From an uncultured Halomonas sp. (GTDB lineage: Bacteria > Pseudomonadota > Gammaproteobacteria > Pseudomonadales > Halomonadaceae): a DNA stretch of 64,000 nucleotides. The notes beneath the pieces are model-generated. The model did not search any database. It worked only from the letters and a program-made list of their open reading frames with translations, and was not told where the DNA came from. Below are positions 25,956 to 34,433 of this stretch, piece by piece. Numbering within the stretch: position 1 is the first letter of the stretch; each line of letters starts with the position of its first letter. Location of the stretch: contig NZ_CAMPKE010000013.1 in the NCBI RefSeq assembly GCF_946887195.1, positions 50,985 through 114,984 of the forward strand, given 5' to 3'. A program made the position numbers and the translations under genes.

Positions 25956-25981
25956 GCGAGGCAGGCCGGGGCGAGCAATGG

Positions 25982-26398
25982 CTACTGACGATGCTTGGGG
26001 GTAAGCGCGGCGGGTGCGCAGCGGCGGGGGTCGATACTGACCACCTGCAGGCGATGCCCCTCCGGGGACTGGCAGATCAGAACCCGCCAGGCACAGCCCG
26101 GCGCGCTACTGTTCTCGCTTTCGTAAAGTTTGGCGCCATGTCGGCGCAGCTGGCGGCAAATCGCCGGGAAATCGGCATCGCTGACTTCCAGCGTCAGCCG
26201 GTTGGACGCATCGACACCGTCGCCGGCGATCAGCATCAGCACCTGGGTGTAGCCGCGCGCATCGCTGCCCAACTCGAAAGTGGCCGATGTCATGGAGCTC
26301 AACAGCAGCGGCAGACCCAGAGCCTCGCTGCAGAACGTTTGCATGGCAGCAAGATCGTGAACGCGGATGACCGCCCGATCGAGAGAAAGTCGTTGCAT
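25982..26398 (-). CDS. VOC/glyoxalase-like protein
   Basis: A 138-residue protein of the vicinal oxygen chelate superfamily, with two beta-alpha-beta-beta-beta units: SLDRAVIRVHDLAAMQTFCSE then ALGLPLLL, and RLTLEVSDADFPAICRQL then GHRLQVVSIDP. The family includes glyoxalase I, dioxygenases and fosfomycin resistance proteins; the usual metal ligands are not clear enough to assign a reaction. The start at 26398 has an excellent GCAGGAGG site. It is divergent from the CocE-type hydrolase, with about 185 bases between. Confidence 0.8.
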   Translation of the reverse strand: MQRLSLDRAVIRVHDLAAMQTFCSEALGLPLLLSSMTSATFELGSDARGYTQVLMLIAGDGVDASNRLTLEVSDADFPAICRQLRRHGAKLYESENSSAPGCAWRVLICQSPEGHRLQVVSIDPRRCAPAALTPKHRQ

Positions 26399-26583
26399 AA
26401 GGCCTCCTGCCCCAGCGGGGCACGGCCAAGCGTGGCCCAGCCAGCGCCGATTTGCCGTTGAATCTTCTCCACCGCTTCGATGAAGTTTGCCTATGACGCA
26501 GCGCAGCACTCTTGACGAGCGCTGCGCCAGTCGCGATAGCGGCTATGCTGCTAGGGCTCGATTCATCCAAAGGAGCTTGCTCC

Positions 26584-28635
26584 ATGCGCATCGTCAGCGA
26601 TTTCCCGTGCCAGGTTCACGAGGAGGAAACCTGGATAACCCTGGCCGATGGCTGCCGCCTGGCGGCGCGCATCTGGCGACCGGTCGATGCCGAACGCCAC
26701 CCGGTGCCGGCGATTCTCGAGTACCTGCCCTACCGTAAGCGCGATTCGACCGCCATGCGCGATGCCGTGGCCCATCCCTACTGGGCCGGCCACGGCTATG
26801 CCGGGGTGCGCGTGGATCTGCGCGGCAGCGGCGAATCGGATGGCGTACTGACCGACGAATACCTGCAACGCGAACTCGACGATGGCGTCGAGATCCTGCA
26901 TTGGCTGGGCCAACAACCCTGGTGCAGCGGCGACGTCGGCATGGTCGGCATCTCCTGGGGCGGCTTCAACGGATTGCAGATCGCCGCGCTGCAACCGCCC
27001 GAACTGAAGGCGATCATGACGCTATGCTCCACCGACGATCGCTATGCCGACGATGTTCATTACATGGGCGGCTGTCTGCTCGGCGACAATCTGTCGTGGG
27101 CCTCGACCATGTTCGATGCCAACGCGCGACCCCCCGATCCGGCGCTGGTCGGCGATCGCTGGCGCGCCATGTGGCGGGAGCGGCTCGAAGGCAGCGGTCT
27201 ATGGTTGGCGACCTGGCTCGCGCACCAGCGCCGCGGCGCCTACTGGCGGCATGGCTCGGTGTGTGAGGACTTCTCATCCGTTCGCTGCCCGGTGTATGCC
27301 ATCAGCGGTTGGGCCGACGGCTATTGCAACGCCGTTTTTCGCTTGCTGGCCGGGCTCGATGTGCCGCGCAAGGGGCTGGTCGGGCCATGGGCGCATACCT
27401 ATCCGCACCTCGGTGTGCCGGGCCCGGCGATCGGTTTTCTGCAGGAGTCGCTGCGCTGGTGGGATTACTGGCTGAAGGGCGAGCAAACCGGAATCATGGA
27501 TGAGCCGATGCTGCGCGTATGGATGCAGGACTCGGCGCCACCCTCGGCGCACTACGAGACCCGACCGGGGCGCTGGGTCTCGGAACCGTGCTGGCCATCG
27601 AAGCGCATCGAGGCGCAGACGTTGCGCCTGACCGGCGGCCACGAGTTGCTGTTCGACTCCCAATTTCAATCTCGATTCCAAGGGGAGGCGACGAACGACG
27701 CCCGGCCGTTGAAAATCCGCTCACCCCTCTCCACCGGCCTATATGCCGGCAAGTGGTGTTCCTACAATGTGCCGCCCGATTTGCCCCACGACCAGCGCGA
27801 CGATGACGGCGGCGCGCTGACCTTTCAAACCGCCTGCCTTGGCGAGGCGCTCGAAATCTGCGGCCAGCCCGAACTCGAGCTCGAACTCGATGCCGACCGG
27901 CCGGTAGCGATGATCGCCGTGCGCCTGTGCGACATCGCCCCGGACGACAAATCGACGCGTGTCTCCTATGGCTTGCTCAACCTGACCCACCGCGACAGCG
28001 ACGAGTTTCCTCAGCCACTGGAGCCGGGCAAGCGTTATCGCGTGCGCATCAAGCTCAAGCATATCGCCCAGCGCTTTCCCGCCGGCCACGCGATTCGTCT
28101 GTCGTTATCGAGTAGCTACTGGCCGCTGGCCTGGCCGGCGCCGGTACCGGCCAGCCTGATCGTTCACCCGGCCGGCAGTCGGCTGATGCTGCCCTGTCGC
28201 GAACCCCGGCCGCACGAGGAAGCGGCGCTGCGCCCCTTCGACGAAGCGCAGGGCGCGCCGCCGCTGGCGCGCACGCTGATCCAGCCGAGTCAGGCCTCGT
28301 GGCGTGTGATTCGCGATCTGGGCAAGGATGAAACCACCCTAGAGATAATCAACGATGCGGGCAGTCAGCGTCTCGACGATATCGATCTGGAACTCTCGCA
28401 CCGGGTCGTCGAGCGTTACAGCTATGTCTACGACGATTACGGCAGCCTGAGCGGCTGGACCGAATGGCAGCGCGGTTTCCGCCGTGGCGATTGGCGAGTG
28501 CGCACCGTGACCCGCACGCTGATGACGGCAGACGCCGAGAACTTCCGGTTGCGCGCGACGCTCGACGCCTACGAAGGCGATAGCCGGATATTCACCAAGA
28601 GCTGGGATGAAGAGATACCGCGCGATCTGGTGTGA
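26584..28635 (+). CDS. CocE/NonD family alpha/beta hydrolase (X-Pro dipeptidyl-peptidase-like)
   Basis: A 683-residue enzyme. The N-terminal alpha/beta hydrolase domain has VRVDLRGSGESDG and the nucleophile elbow GISWGGFNG (Ser124), a likely acid in SGWADGYCNAVF and the catalytic His in PWAHTYPH. The C-terminal half is the jelly-roll domain of the PepX_C/CocE family, from about 430 on. Members cleave esters or amides, for example cocaine, glutaryl-7-aminocephalosporanic acid or X-Pro peptides; the natural substrate is not known. AAAGGAG at 26568-26574 sets the start at 26584. It is slightly larger than CocE (574 residues) because of a C-terminal extension. Confidence 0.88.
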   Translation: MRIVSDFPCQVHEEETWITLADGCRLAARIWRPVDAERHPVPAILEYLPYRKRDSTAMRDAVAHPYWAGHGYAGVRVDLRGSGESDGVLTDEYLQRELDDGVEILHWLGQQPWCSGDVGMVGISWGGFNGLQIAALQPPELKAIMTLCSTDDRYADDVHYMGGCLLGDNLSWASTMFDANARPPDPALVGDRWRAMWRERLEGSGLWLATWLAHQRRGAYWRHGSVCEDFSSVRCPVYAISGWADGYCNAVFRLLAGLDVPRKGLVGPWAHTYPHLGVPGPAIGFLQESLRWWDYWLKGEQTGIMDEPMLRVWMQDSAPPSAHYETRPGRWVSEPCWPSKRIEAQTLRLTGGHELLFDSQFQSRFQGEATNDARPLKIRSPLSTGLYAGKWCSYNVPPDLPHDQRDDDGGALTFQTACLGEALEICGQPELELELDADRPVAMIAVRLCDIAPDDKSTRVSYGLLNLTHRDSDEFPQPLEPGKRYRVRIKLKHIAQRFPAGHAIRLSLSSSYWPLAWPAPVPASLIVHPAGSRLMLPCREPRPHEEAALRPFDEAQGAPPLARTLIQPSQASWRVIRDLGKDETTLEIINDAGSQRLDDIDLELSHRVVERYSYVYDDYGSLSGWTEWQRGFRRGDWRVRTVTRTLMTADAENFRLRATLDAYEGDSRIFTKSWDEEIPRDLV

Positions 28636-28655
28636 ATCATATTAACTACGTCGTG

Positions 28656-28684
28656 TTGACGAAAACGATGTCCTCCATTATCGT
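28656..28684 (+). promoter_or_regulatory. Promoter of the mazE-mazF-like operon
   Basis: A -35 box TTGACG (28656-28661) is followed after 17 bases by TATCGT (28679-28684) as the -10. The -10 lies inside the 32-base palindrome, so a repressor bound there would block RNA polymerase. Confidence 0.6.
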
Positions 28685-28704
28685 TACATGTAACGATAAT
28701 GGAG
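28673..28704. promoter_or_regulatory. 32-bp perfect palindrome, toxin-antitoxin operator
   Basis: Every base of 28673-28704 pairs with its mirror around a centre at 28688/28689; one arm reads CTCCATTATCGTTACA. It covers the -10 box and the ribosome binding GGAG of the antitoxin. Toxin-antitoxin pairs are usually autorepressed by the antitoxin or the complex at such sites. In RNA the palindrome would also fold and hide the ribosome binding site. Confidence 0.8.
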
Positions 28705-28710
28705 AAGGCG

Positions 28711-28923
28711 ATGATGCGTTCCGTTAATGAGAGAGTGAAGAAGCGGCGCGAGGCGCTACGTGCTCAGGGCCTTCGTCCTATTCAAATATGGGTGCCGGAT
28801 ACCCGCTCGGCCAATTTCGCGATGCAATGTCGGGCGCAGTCGAGCGCGCTGCAGGGTGACGCTCAGGAGCACGATGTATTGGACTGGATTGAAGACGTCT
28901 CCGATCTGGGCGATTGGCAATGA
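28711..28923 (+). CDS. MazE-family antitoxin (DUF3018 type)
   Basis: A 70-residue protein with the DUF3018 pattern: SVNERVKKRREALRAQGLRP, QIWVPDTRSANFAMQCR and an acidic end DVLDWIEDVSD. The basic N-terminal part resembles a ribbon/helix DNA-binding segment and the acidic tail should wrap the toxin. I chose the ATG at 28711 (another follows at 28714) because GGAGAAGG lies at 28701-28708; an ATG at 28699 sits inside the palindrome. Its stop overlaps the toxin start (ATGA), which ensures coupled synthesis of antitoxin first. Confidence 0.85.
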   Translation: MMRSVNERVKKRREALRAQGLRPIQIWVPDTRSANFAMQCRAQSSALQGDAQEHDVLDWIEDVSDLGDWQ

Positions 28924-29246
28924 GGCGTGGCGATGTGGTGGTTGTCGCCATGCGCGGCGACTACGGTAAACCCAGGCCAGCGTTGATCGTGCAGTCGGAT
29001 TTATTCGATGAACATCCCTCGGTAACGTTATTACCGATAACCAGCGACATCCGGCTGGAATTGCCCCTGTTTCGATTGGCTCTTGAGCCTTCCGAAACAA
29101 GCGGAATTCAGCGGGAGAGCCAGGTAATGGTCGATAAGTTGGTTAGCGTACCGCGCGATAAAATCGGTGGTGTCGTGGGTCATCTGGGCGATGCCGATAT
29201 GTTGCGTGTAACGAGGGCGCTAATGGTGTGGCTGGGCGTCGCATAG
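28920..29246 (+). CDS. MazF/PemK-family endoribonuclease toxin
   Basis: A 108-residue toxin of the MazF/PemK fold: MRRGDVVVVAMRGDYGKPRPALIV opens with the usual RGDV strand and the KPRPALIVQ loop, VTLLPITSD and QVMVDKLVSVPRDKIG (with the Lys and Arg used in catalysis) follow, and it ends in the helix of the fold. MazF toxins cut mRNA at short specific sites and arrest growth. It starts inside the antitoxin stop codon. A strong terminator at 29284-29318 closes the two-gene operon. Confidence 0.92.
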   Translation: MRRGDVVVVAMRGDYGKPRPALIVQSDLFDEHPSVTLLPITSDIRLELPLFRLALEPSETSGIQRESQVMVDKLVSVPRDKIGGVVGHLGDADMLRVTRALMVWLGVA

Positions 29247-29283
29247 CGATTGTTATGCCGGAAGACAATCGGCGCGAAACGAA

Positions 29284-29318
29284 AAACGCCCATTTGGGCA
29301 GAAGCCAAATGGGCGTTT
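29284..29318 (+). terminator. Terminator after the toxin gene
   Basis: Perfect 14-base arms AAACGCCCATTTGG (29284-29297) and CCAAATGGGCGTTT (29305-29318) surround a 7-base loop. The T run is short (TTT). It separates the toxin-antitoxin operon from the convergent tRNA-Pro gene and, having A's on its left, could also work on the minus strand. Confidence 0.85.
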
Positions 29319-29329
29319 CGCGGGAATTC

Positions 29330-29406
29330 TGGTCGGAGTGATAGGATTTGAACCTACGACCCCTGCCTCCCGAAGACAGTGCTCTACCAAGCTGAGCTAC
29401 ACTCCG
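29330..29406 (-). tRNA. tRNA-Pro(CGG)
   Basis: On the minus strand a complete 77-base cloverleaf starts CGGAGTG and ends CACTCCG-A-CCA, so the CCA end is encoded. The D arm contains AGCTCAGCTTGGTAGAGC, the anticodon loop is TTCGGGA (anticodon CGG) between CTGTC and GGCAG, and the T loop GGTTCAAATCC is canonical. It has its own promoter at 29439-29466. Confidence 0.97.
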
Positions 29407-29438
29407 ACATGGTGAGGCTTGCGCCTCAACGGTGCTGC

Positions 29439-29466
29439 ATTATACCCGTCGCATGGCCGCGCGCAA
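29439..29466 (-). promoter_or_regulatory. Promoter of tRNA-Pro
   Basis: On the minus strand TTGCGC and TATAAT are separated by 16 bases, followed by a GC-rich discriminator. This is typical of stable RNA promoters. A small hairpin GAGGC-GCAA-GCCTC sits between the promoter and the tRNA 5' end. Confidence 0.7.
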
Positions 29467-29486
29467 CCCTGCCGGGTACGCGGATA

Positions 29487-30461
29487 TCAAGCCTGGCGAT
29501 CCACCGCCAGGCGCGCCAAATGCGCCATGCTATCGCGATATCGGCTGGCTGGCAGGGCATCGAGCTGGGCCAGCGCCAGATCGGCCATCTCCACGGCGCG
29601 CGCTCGCGTGTAGTCCAGCGCGCCGGTATCGCGGACGACCGCCAACACCTCGTCGAGCCGCTCCAGGCCACCCTGGCGAATCGCCTGGCGCACCAGCTTG
29701 GCCTGATCGGACGTACCCACGTTCATGGCATGAATCAGCGGCAAGGTGGGTTTGCCCTCGGCGAGATCGTCGCCGACATTCTTGCCCATGGTGCCGGCAT
29801 CGCCCTGGTAATCGAGCAGATCGTCGATCAGTTGGAAGGCCAGGCCGAGATAGCGACCATAAAGTCTGAGCGCCTCTTGCTGCACGGTATTGGCATCGGC
29901 GAGTACCGCGCCGCTATGCGAGGCGGCCTCGAATAGCATCGCGGTCTTGCCCTGGATGGTCTCGAAATAGGCGGCTTCGTCGATACTGGGATTGCCGATA
30001 TTGGTGAGCTGCAGTACTTCGCCTTCGGCGATGGTGCAGGTCGCGGCGGACAGAATCTCCATGACGCGCATCGAGCCGATCTCGACCATCATCTGGAACG
30101 AGCGGGAATAGAGGAAGTCGCCGACCAGTACCGAGGGCGCATTGCCCCAGCGTTCGTTGGCGGTTTCACGTCCGCGGCGCAGGCTCGATTCGTCGACCAC
30201 ATCGTCGTGCAGCAGGGTCGAGGTGTGCATGAACTCGATCAGCGTGGCCAGGATGACATGGCGATCGCCGGCATAGCCCAGTGAGCGCGCCGCCAGTAGC
30301 ACCAACAGCGGACGCAGGCGCTTGCCGCCACTGTCTATGATGTAATGGCCGATACTCTCGACAAGCGGAACCCGGGAACCGAGCTGGGCGAGGATGGTGC
30401 GGTCGACGGCGGCGAAATCCTCGGCCACCGCCGCGTGGATAGGCGATGCGTTGGGCTGCAT
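29487..30461 (-). CDS. ispB: Octaprenyl diphosphate synthase IspB
   Basis: A 324-residue long-chain polyprenyl synthase (E. coli IspB has 323). The two Asp-rich motifs, LLHDDVVDES and QLIDDLLDYQGD, bind Mg-diphosphate, and GGKRLRPLLVLL is the conserved substrate loop. It makes the side chain of ubiquinone by adding isopentenyl units to farnesyl diphosphate; chain length (C40 or C45) cannot be read off safely. The ATG at 30461 matches the family start. It is divergent from rplU-rpmA, the common proteobacterial arrangement. Confidence 0.95.
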   Translation of the reverse strand: MQPNASPIHAAVAEDFAAVDRTILAQLGSRVPLVESIGHYIIDSGGKRLRPLLVLLAARSLGYAGDRHVILATLIEFMHTSTLLHDDVVDESSLRRGRETANERWGNAPSVLVGDFLYSRSFQMMVEIGSMRVMEILSAATCTIAEGEVLQLTNIGNPSIDEAAYFETIQGKTAMLFEAASHSGAVLADANTVQQEALRLYGRYLGLAFQLIDDLLDYQGDAGTMGKNVGDDLAEGKPTLPLIHAMNVGTSDQAKLVRQAIRQGGLERLDEVLAVVRDTGALDYTRARAVEMADLALAQLDALPASRYRDSMAHLARLAVDRQA

Positions 30462-30596
30462 GTGTCGGTATCTGCTTAAGAGTGGTCGCGCGACACTCGA
30501 CGCTCGAGGCCGGCCTTGGGCTGTGGCTATGCTATGGTTCCCCCCGTGGGGCGTCAAGGCAAGGTATGACGCGGCTTGGTTCGTGCGTATGCAGAC

Positions 30597-30625
30597 TTGT
30601 GGACGGCCGCTTGCATGGTTATAAT
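30597..30625 (+). promoter_or_regulatory. Promoter of rplU-rpmA(-obg)
   Basis: TTGTGG (30597-30602) and TATAAT (30620-30625) are spaced by 17 bases, about 105 bases before the rplU start. The -10 is perfect, the -35 weak. The leader to rplU in between could hold an L21 autoregulatory site, but I see no clear structure. Confidence 0.6.
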
Positions 30626-30729
30626 CCGCGACCCAACTCATCCTGCTCCCTGTCAGATGGCTGCCGAAAGAGGCGCCACTCGCCGCAGGTCGATGAAGAG
30701 CCCACCCCGATGAGTGTCCGGAGAACGTC

Positions 30730-31041
30730 ATGTACGCAGTTATCAAAAGTGGCGGTAAGCAGTACCGCGTTCAGGAAGGCCAGACCCTGAAGCTCGAGAA
30801 GCTTGAAGTGGCCACCGGTGAAAGCCTGGATTTCGATCAGGTGCTGCTGGTTGCCGATGGTGACGACATCAAGGTCGGTGCGCCATTGGTCGACGGTGCC
30901 AAGGTCTCCGCCGAGATCGTCTCTCACGGTCGTGGCGACAAGGTGACGATCATCAAGTTCCGTCGCCGCAAGCATCACATGAAGCGTCAGGGCCACCGCC
31001 AGTGGTTCACTGAAGTCAAGATCACCGGGATTTCTGCCTGA
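30730..31041 (+). CDS. rplU: 50S ribosomal protein L21
   Basis: A 103-residue ribosomal protein, identical in length to E. coli L21. The N-terminus [17 protein letters not shown] and the RNA-binding end [19 protein letters not shown] are characteristic. L21 binds 23S rRNA together with L20. It lies first in the rplU-rpmA operon, 35 bases ahead of rpmA. Confidence 0.99.
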   Translation: MYAVIKSGGKQYRVQEGQTLKLEKLEVATGESLDFDQVLLVADGDDIKVGAPLVDGAKVSAEIVSHGRGDKVTIIKFRRRKHHMKRQGHRQWFTEVKITGISA

Positions 31042-31076
31042 GCGCAGTCAACCCCTGAACGAGCGAGGACTTTGCA

Positions 31077-31334
31077 ATGGCTCATAAGAAGGCTGCCGGT
31101 AGTACACGTAACGGTCGCGATTCCGAATCCAAACGCCTGGGCGTCAAGCTGTTTGGTGGCCAGGTCGTGAACCCAGGCAACATCATCGTGCGTCAGCGCG
31201 GCACCAAGTTTCATGCCGGCACTGGCGTTGGCCTCGGCAAGGATCATACCCTGTTCGCACTCAGCGAAGGCGTGGTCAAGTTCGAGACCAAAGGCCCGAA
31301 GAACCGCAAGTTCGTGAGCGTCGTCTCCGCCTGA
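31077..31334 (+). CDS. rpmA: 50S ribosomal protein L27
   Basis: An 85-residue ribosomal protein with the flexible N-terminal tail [16 protein letters not shown] that reaches the peptidyl transferase centre, followed by [20 protein letters not shown]. Length and sequence agree with gammaproteobacterial L27 without an N-terminal cleavage extension. It precedes a strong terminator, then obg. Confidence 0.99.
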   Translation: MAHKKAAGSTRNGRDSESKRLGVKLFGGQVVNPGNIIVRQRGTKFHAGTGVGLGKDHTLFALSEGVVKFETKGPKNRKFVSVVSA

Positions 31335-31366
31335 GACATCACGAATCAAAGCAAGACCGTGGCAAG

Positions 31367-31392
31367 AAGGCCCCGCATAGGCGGGGCCTTTT
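31367..31392 (+). terminator. Terminator after rpmA
   Basis: GGCCCCGC (31369-31376) and GCGGGGCC (31381-31388) form a perfect stem with loop ATAG, followed by TTTT. It probably attenuates rather than fully stops transcription, since obg starts only 37 bases later without a clear promoter. Confidence 0.9.
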
Positions 31393-31425
31393 CGGTTCAT
31401 GGCGGCGTGGCCGTCAGGAGAGTGA

Positions 31426-32622
<1,197 letters not shown>

Positions 32623-32630
32623 TCGATGCC

Positions 32631-32752
32631 TCAAAGCGACTGCGCTCGGCGGGGCTGTGTTGAAAGTCGTCTTAGAATGCTCATTTACAGCTCGTAAACT
32701 GCGCTTCTGCGACGACTTCCGCCTTGCCCCGCCATCGCTCACTACGCTTTGA
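32631..32752. repeat. MITE-like inverted-repeat element, copy B (long cruciform)
   Basis: Ends TCAAAGCG (32631-32638) and CGCTTTGA (32745-32752) are perfect inverted repeats. Nested pairs GGCGGGGC (32648-32655) with GCCCCGCC (32726-32733), AAGTCGTC (32664-32671) with GACGACTT (32711-32718) and TTTAC (32684-32688) with GTAAA (32694-32698) would fold into one long hairpin. The element is homologous, in opposite orientation, to 24618-24784. It occupies the obg-proB gap and would be part of their transcript. Confidence 0.75.
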
Positions 32753-32795
32753 TATCACCGATCCGGTGAGGTTGGAACGAAGACGGCGACTAACT

Positions 32796-33938
32796 ATGAC
32801 TAACATCGAACAGGCGCCCGGACGCGATGCGCTGACCCGCGCGCGGCGGGTGGTGGTGAAAATCGGCAGCGCGCTGCTGACCAACGATGGGCGCGGCCTC
32901 GATGACCCCACCATCGGCGGCTGGGTCGATCAGATCGCTGCGCTGCACGCGCGCGGTATCGAGGTGGTGCTGGTCTCTTCCGGGGCGGTAGCCGCCGGCA
33001 TGGTGCGTCTGGGATGGAATGCGCGGCCTTCGGCGGTGCATGAGTTGCAAGCCGCCGCCGCCGTGGGCCAGACCAGCCTGGCGCAGTGCTATGAAGGTCA
33101 CTTCGCTCGCCACGGCCTGCGCAGTGCGCAGATTCTGCTGACCCATGACGATCTCTCCAACCGCAAGCGCTATCTCAATGCGCGCTCGGCGTTGCGCACG
33201 CTGGTCAGCCTGCGTGTGATTCCGGTGATCAACGAGAACGATACCGTGGTCACCGACGAGATCCGTTTCGGTGATAACGACACCCTCGGTGCGTTGGTCG
33301 CCAACCTGCTCGAGGCCGAGGCGCTGGTCATTCTCACCGACCAGGAGGGGCTGTTCGATGCCGATCCACGTGGCAACCCGGCGGCGCAACTGATCCTCGA
33401 TGGCCGCGCCGGCGACCCGCGATTGGCGGCAATGGCCGGCAGTGGCGGCGGCGTGCTGGGGCGCGGCGGCATGGCGACCAAGATACGTGCGGCGCGGTTG
33501 GCGGCACGCTCCGGAGCGGTCACCGCGATCGCCAGCGGGCGCCAGGCGGATGTGCTGACCCGGCTGATCGACGGTGAGCGCTTGGGCACGTTGCTGCGCC
33601 CCGAGCATGCGCCGCTGGCCGCGCGAAAGCGCTGGCTGGCCGGCCAGTTGCAAGTGCGCGGCAGTTTGACGCTGGATGCCGGCGCGGTCAGCGTATTGCG
33701 CGAACGCGGCTCGAGCCTGCTGCCGGTCGGTGTCAAGGCGCTAAGCGGTAGCTTCGTGCGTGGCGACATGGTGGTCTGCGTCGACGAGCGGGGCGAACGC
33801 GTGGCCAAGGGGCTGGTCAATTACGGCAGCGACGAGGCGGCGCGCATTCTCGGCCAGCCGAGTCACCAGATCGAGGCGATCCTCGGCTACATGGAAGCGC
33901 CCGAACTGGTCCATCGCGATAATCTTGTGGTGCTGTAA
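32796..33938 (+). CDS. proB: Glutamate 5-kinase
   Basis: A 380-residue kinase with the amino acid kinase fold: [52 protein letters not shown] and the C-terminal PUA domain from about 285 on. It catalyses the first, feedback-inhibited step of proline synthesis; proline is also an osmolyte. The ATG at 32796 precedes the conserved N-terminus; a longer frame to 32724 lies in the repeat element. The ribosome binding site is poor (GGAAC at 32775-32779). Confidence 0.96.
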   Translation: MTNIEQAPGRDALTRARRVVVKIGSALLTNDGRGLDDPTIGGWVDQIAALHARGIEVVLVSSGAVAAGMVRLGWNARPSAVHELQAAAAVGQTSLAQCYEGHFARHGLRSAQILLTHDDLSNRKRYLNARSALRTLVSLRVIPVINENDTVVTDEIRFGDNDTLGALVANLLEAEALVILTDQEGLFDADPRGNPAAQLILDGRAGDPRLAAMAGSGGGVLGRGGMATKIRAARLAARSGAVTAIASGRQADVLTRLIDGERLGTLLRPEHAPLAARKRWLAGQLQVRGSLTLDAGAVSVLRERGSSLLPVGVKALSGSFVRGDMVVCVDERGERVAKGLVNYGSDEAARILGQPSHQIEAILGYMEAPELVHRDNLVVL

Positions 33939-34118
33939 TCCGCTACTCACGCGGGCTGTAGCAAGCGGCGGGGCAGTATGCTAGGATGCCGCATCCTCTC
34001 AGACATGGCCCGTTGTCAGTGACTCACCGACGATAGCCAAACCGGTTTGGAAATATTCGATTTGCCAAATCGGATCAAAAACTTACACCGCATTTTATAG
34101 TTCTCCAAGGAGATTACG

Positions 34119-34385
34119 GTGGCGAATACCAAGCAAGCCAAAAAGCGTGCACGTCAATCGGAGCAGCGTCGCCAGCACAACGCTGGCCAGCGTTCCATGG
34201 TGCGTACCTACATCAAGCGCGTGATCAAGGCCATCCAGGGCGGCGATCATGCCAAGGCCATGGAAGAGTTCCGCGCGGCGCAGCCGGTCATCGACCGTAT
34301 CGCCGACAAGGACGCGCTGTCCAAGAAGAAAGCGGCACGCATCAAGAGTCGTCTGAACAAGCGCATTAAGGCCCTGGCTGCCTAA
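34119..34385 (+). CDS. rpsT: 30S ribosomal protein S20
   Basis: An 88-residue, Lys/Arg/Ala-rich helical protein, ANTKQAKKRARQSEQRRQHN at the start, that binds 16S rRNA. The start codon is GTG with an AAGGAGATTAC site upstream (34108-34113). Non-AUG starts are known for rpsT and serve translational autoregulation in E. coli (there UUG), so the GTG may be functional. A strong terminator follows. Confidence 0.98.
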   Translation: MANTKQAKKRARQSEQRRQHNAGQRSMVRTYIKRVIKAIQGGDHAKAMEEFRAAQPVIDRIADKDALSKKKAARIKSRLNKRIKALAA

Positions 34386-34402
34386 GCCGGGTTCGGGCGC
34401 GC

Positions 34403-34429
34403 AAAAAACCGGCTTCGGCCGGTTTTTTT
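34403..34429 (+). terminator. Terminator after rpsT
   Basis: AAAAAACCGGC-TTCG-GCCGGTTTTTTT is a canonical stem with a UUCG tetraloop and a seven-T tail. It nearly touches the first possible murJ start at 34434, which argues that murJ either has a later start or a promoter inside this region. Confidence 0.97.
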
Positions 34430-34433
34430 ATGC

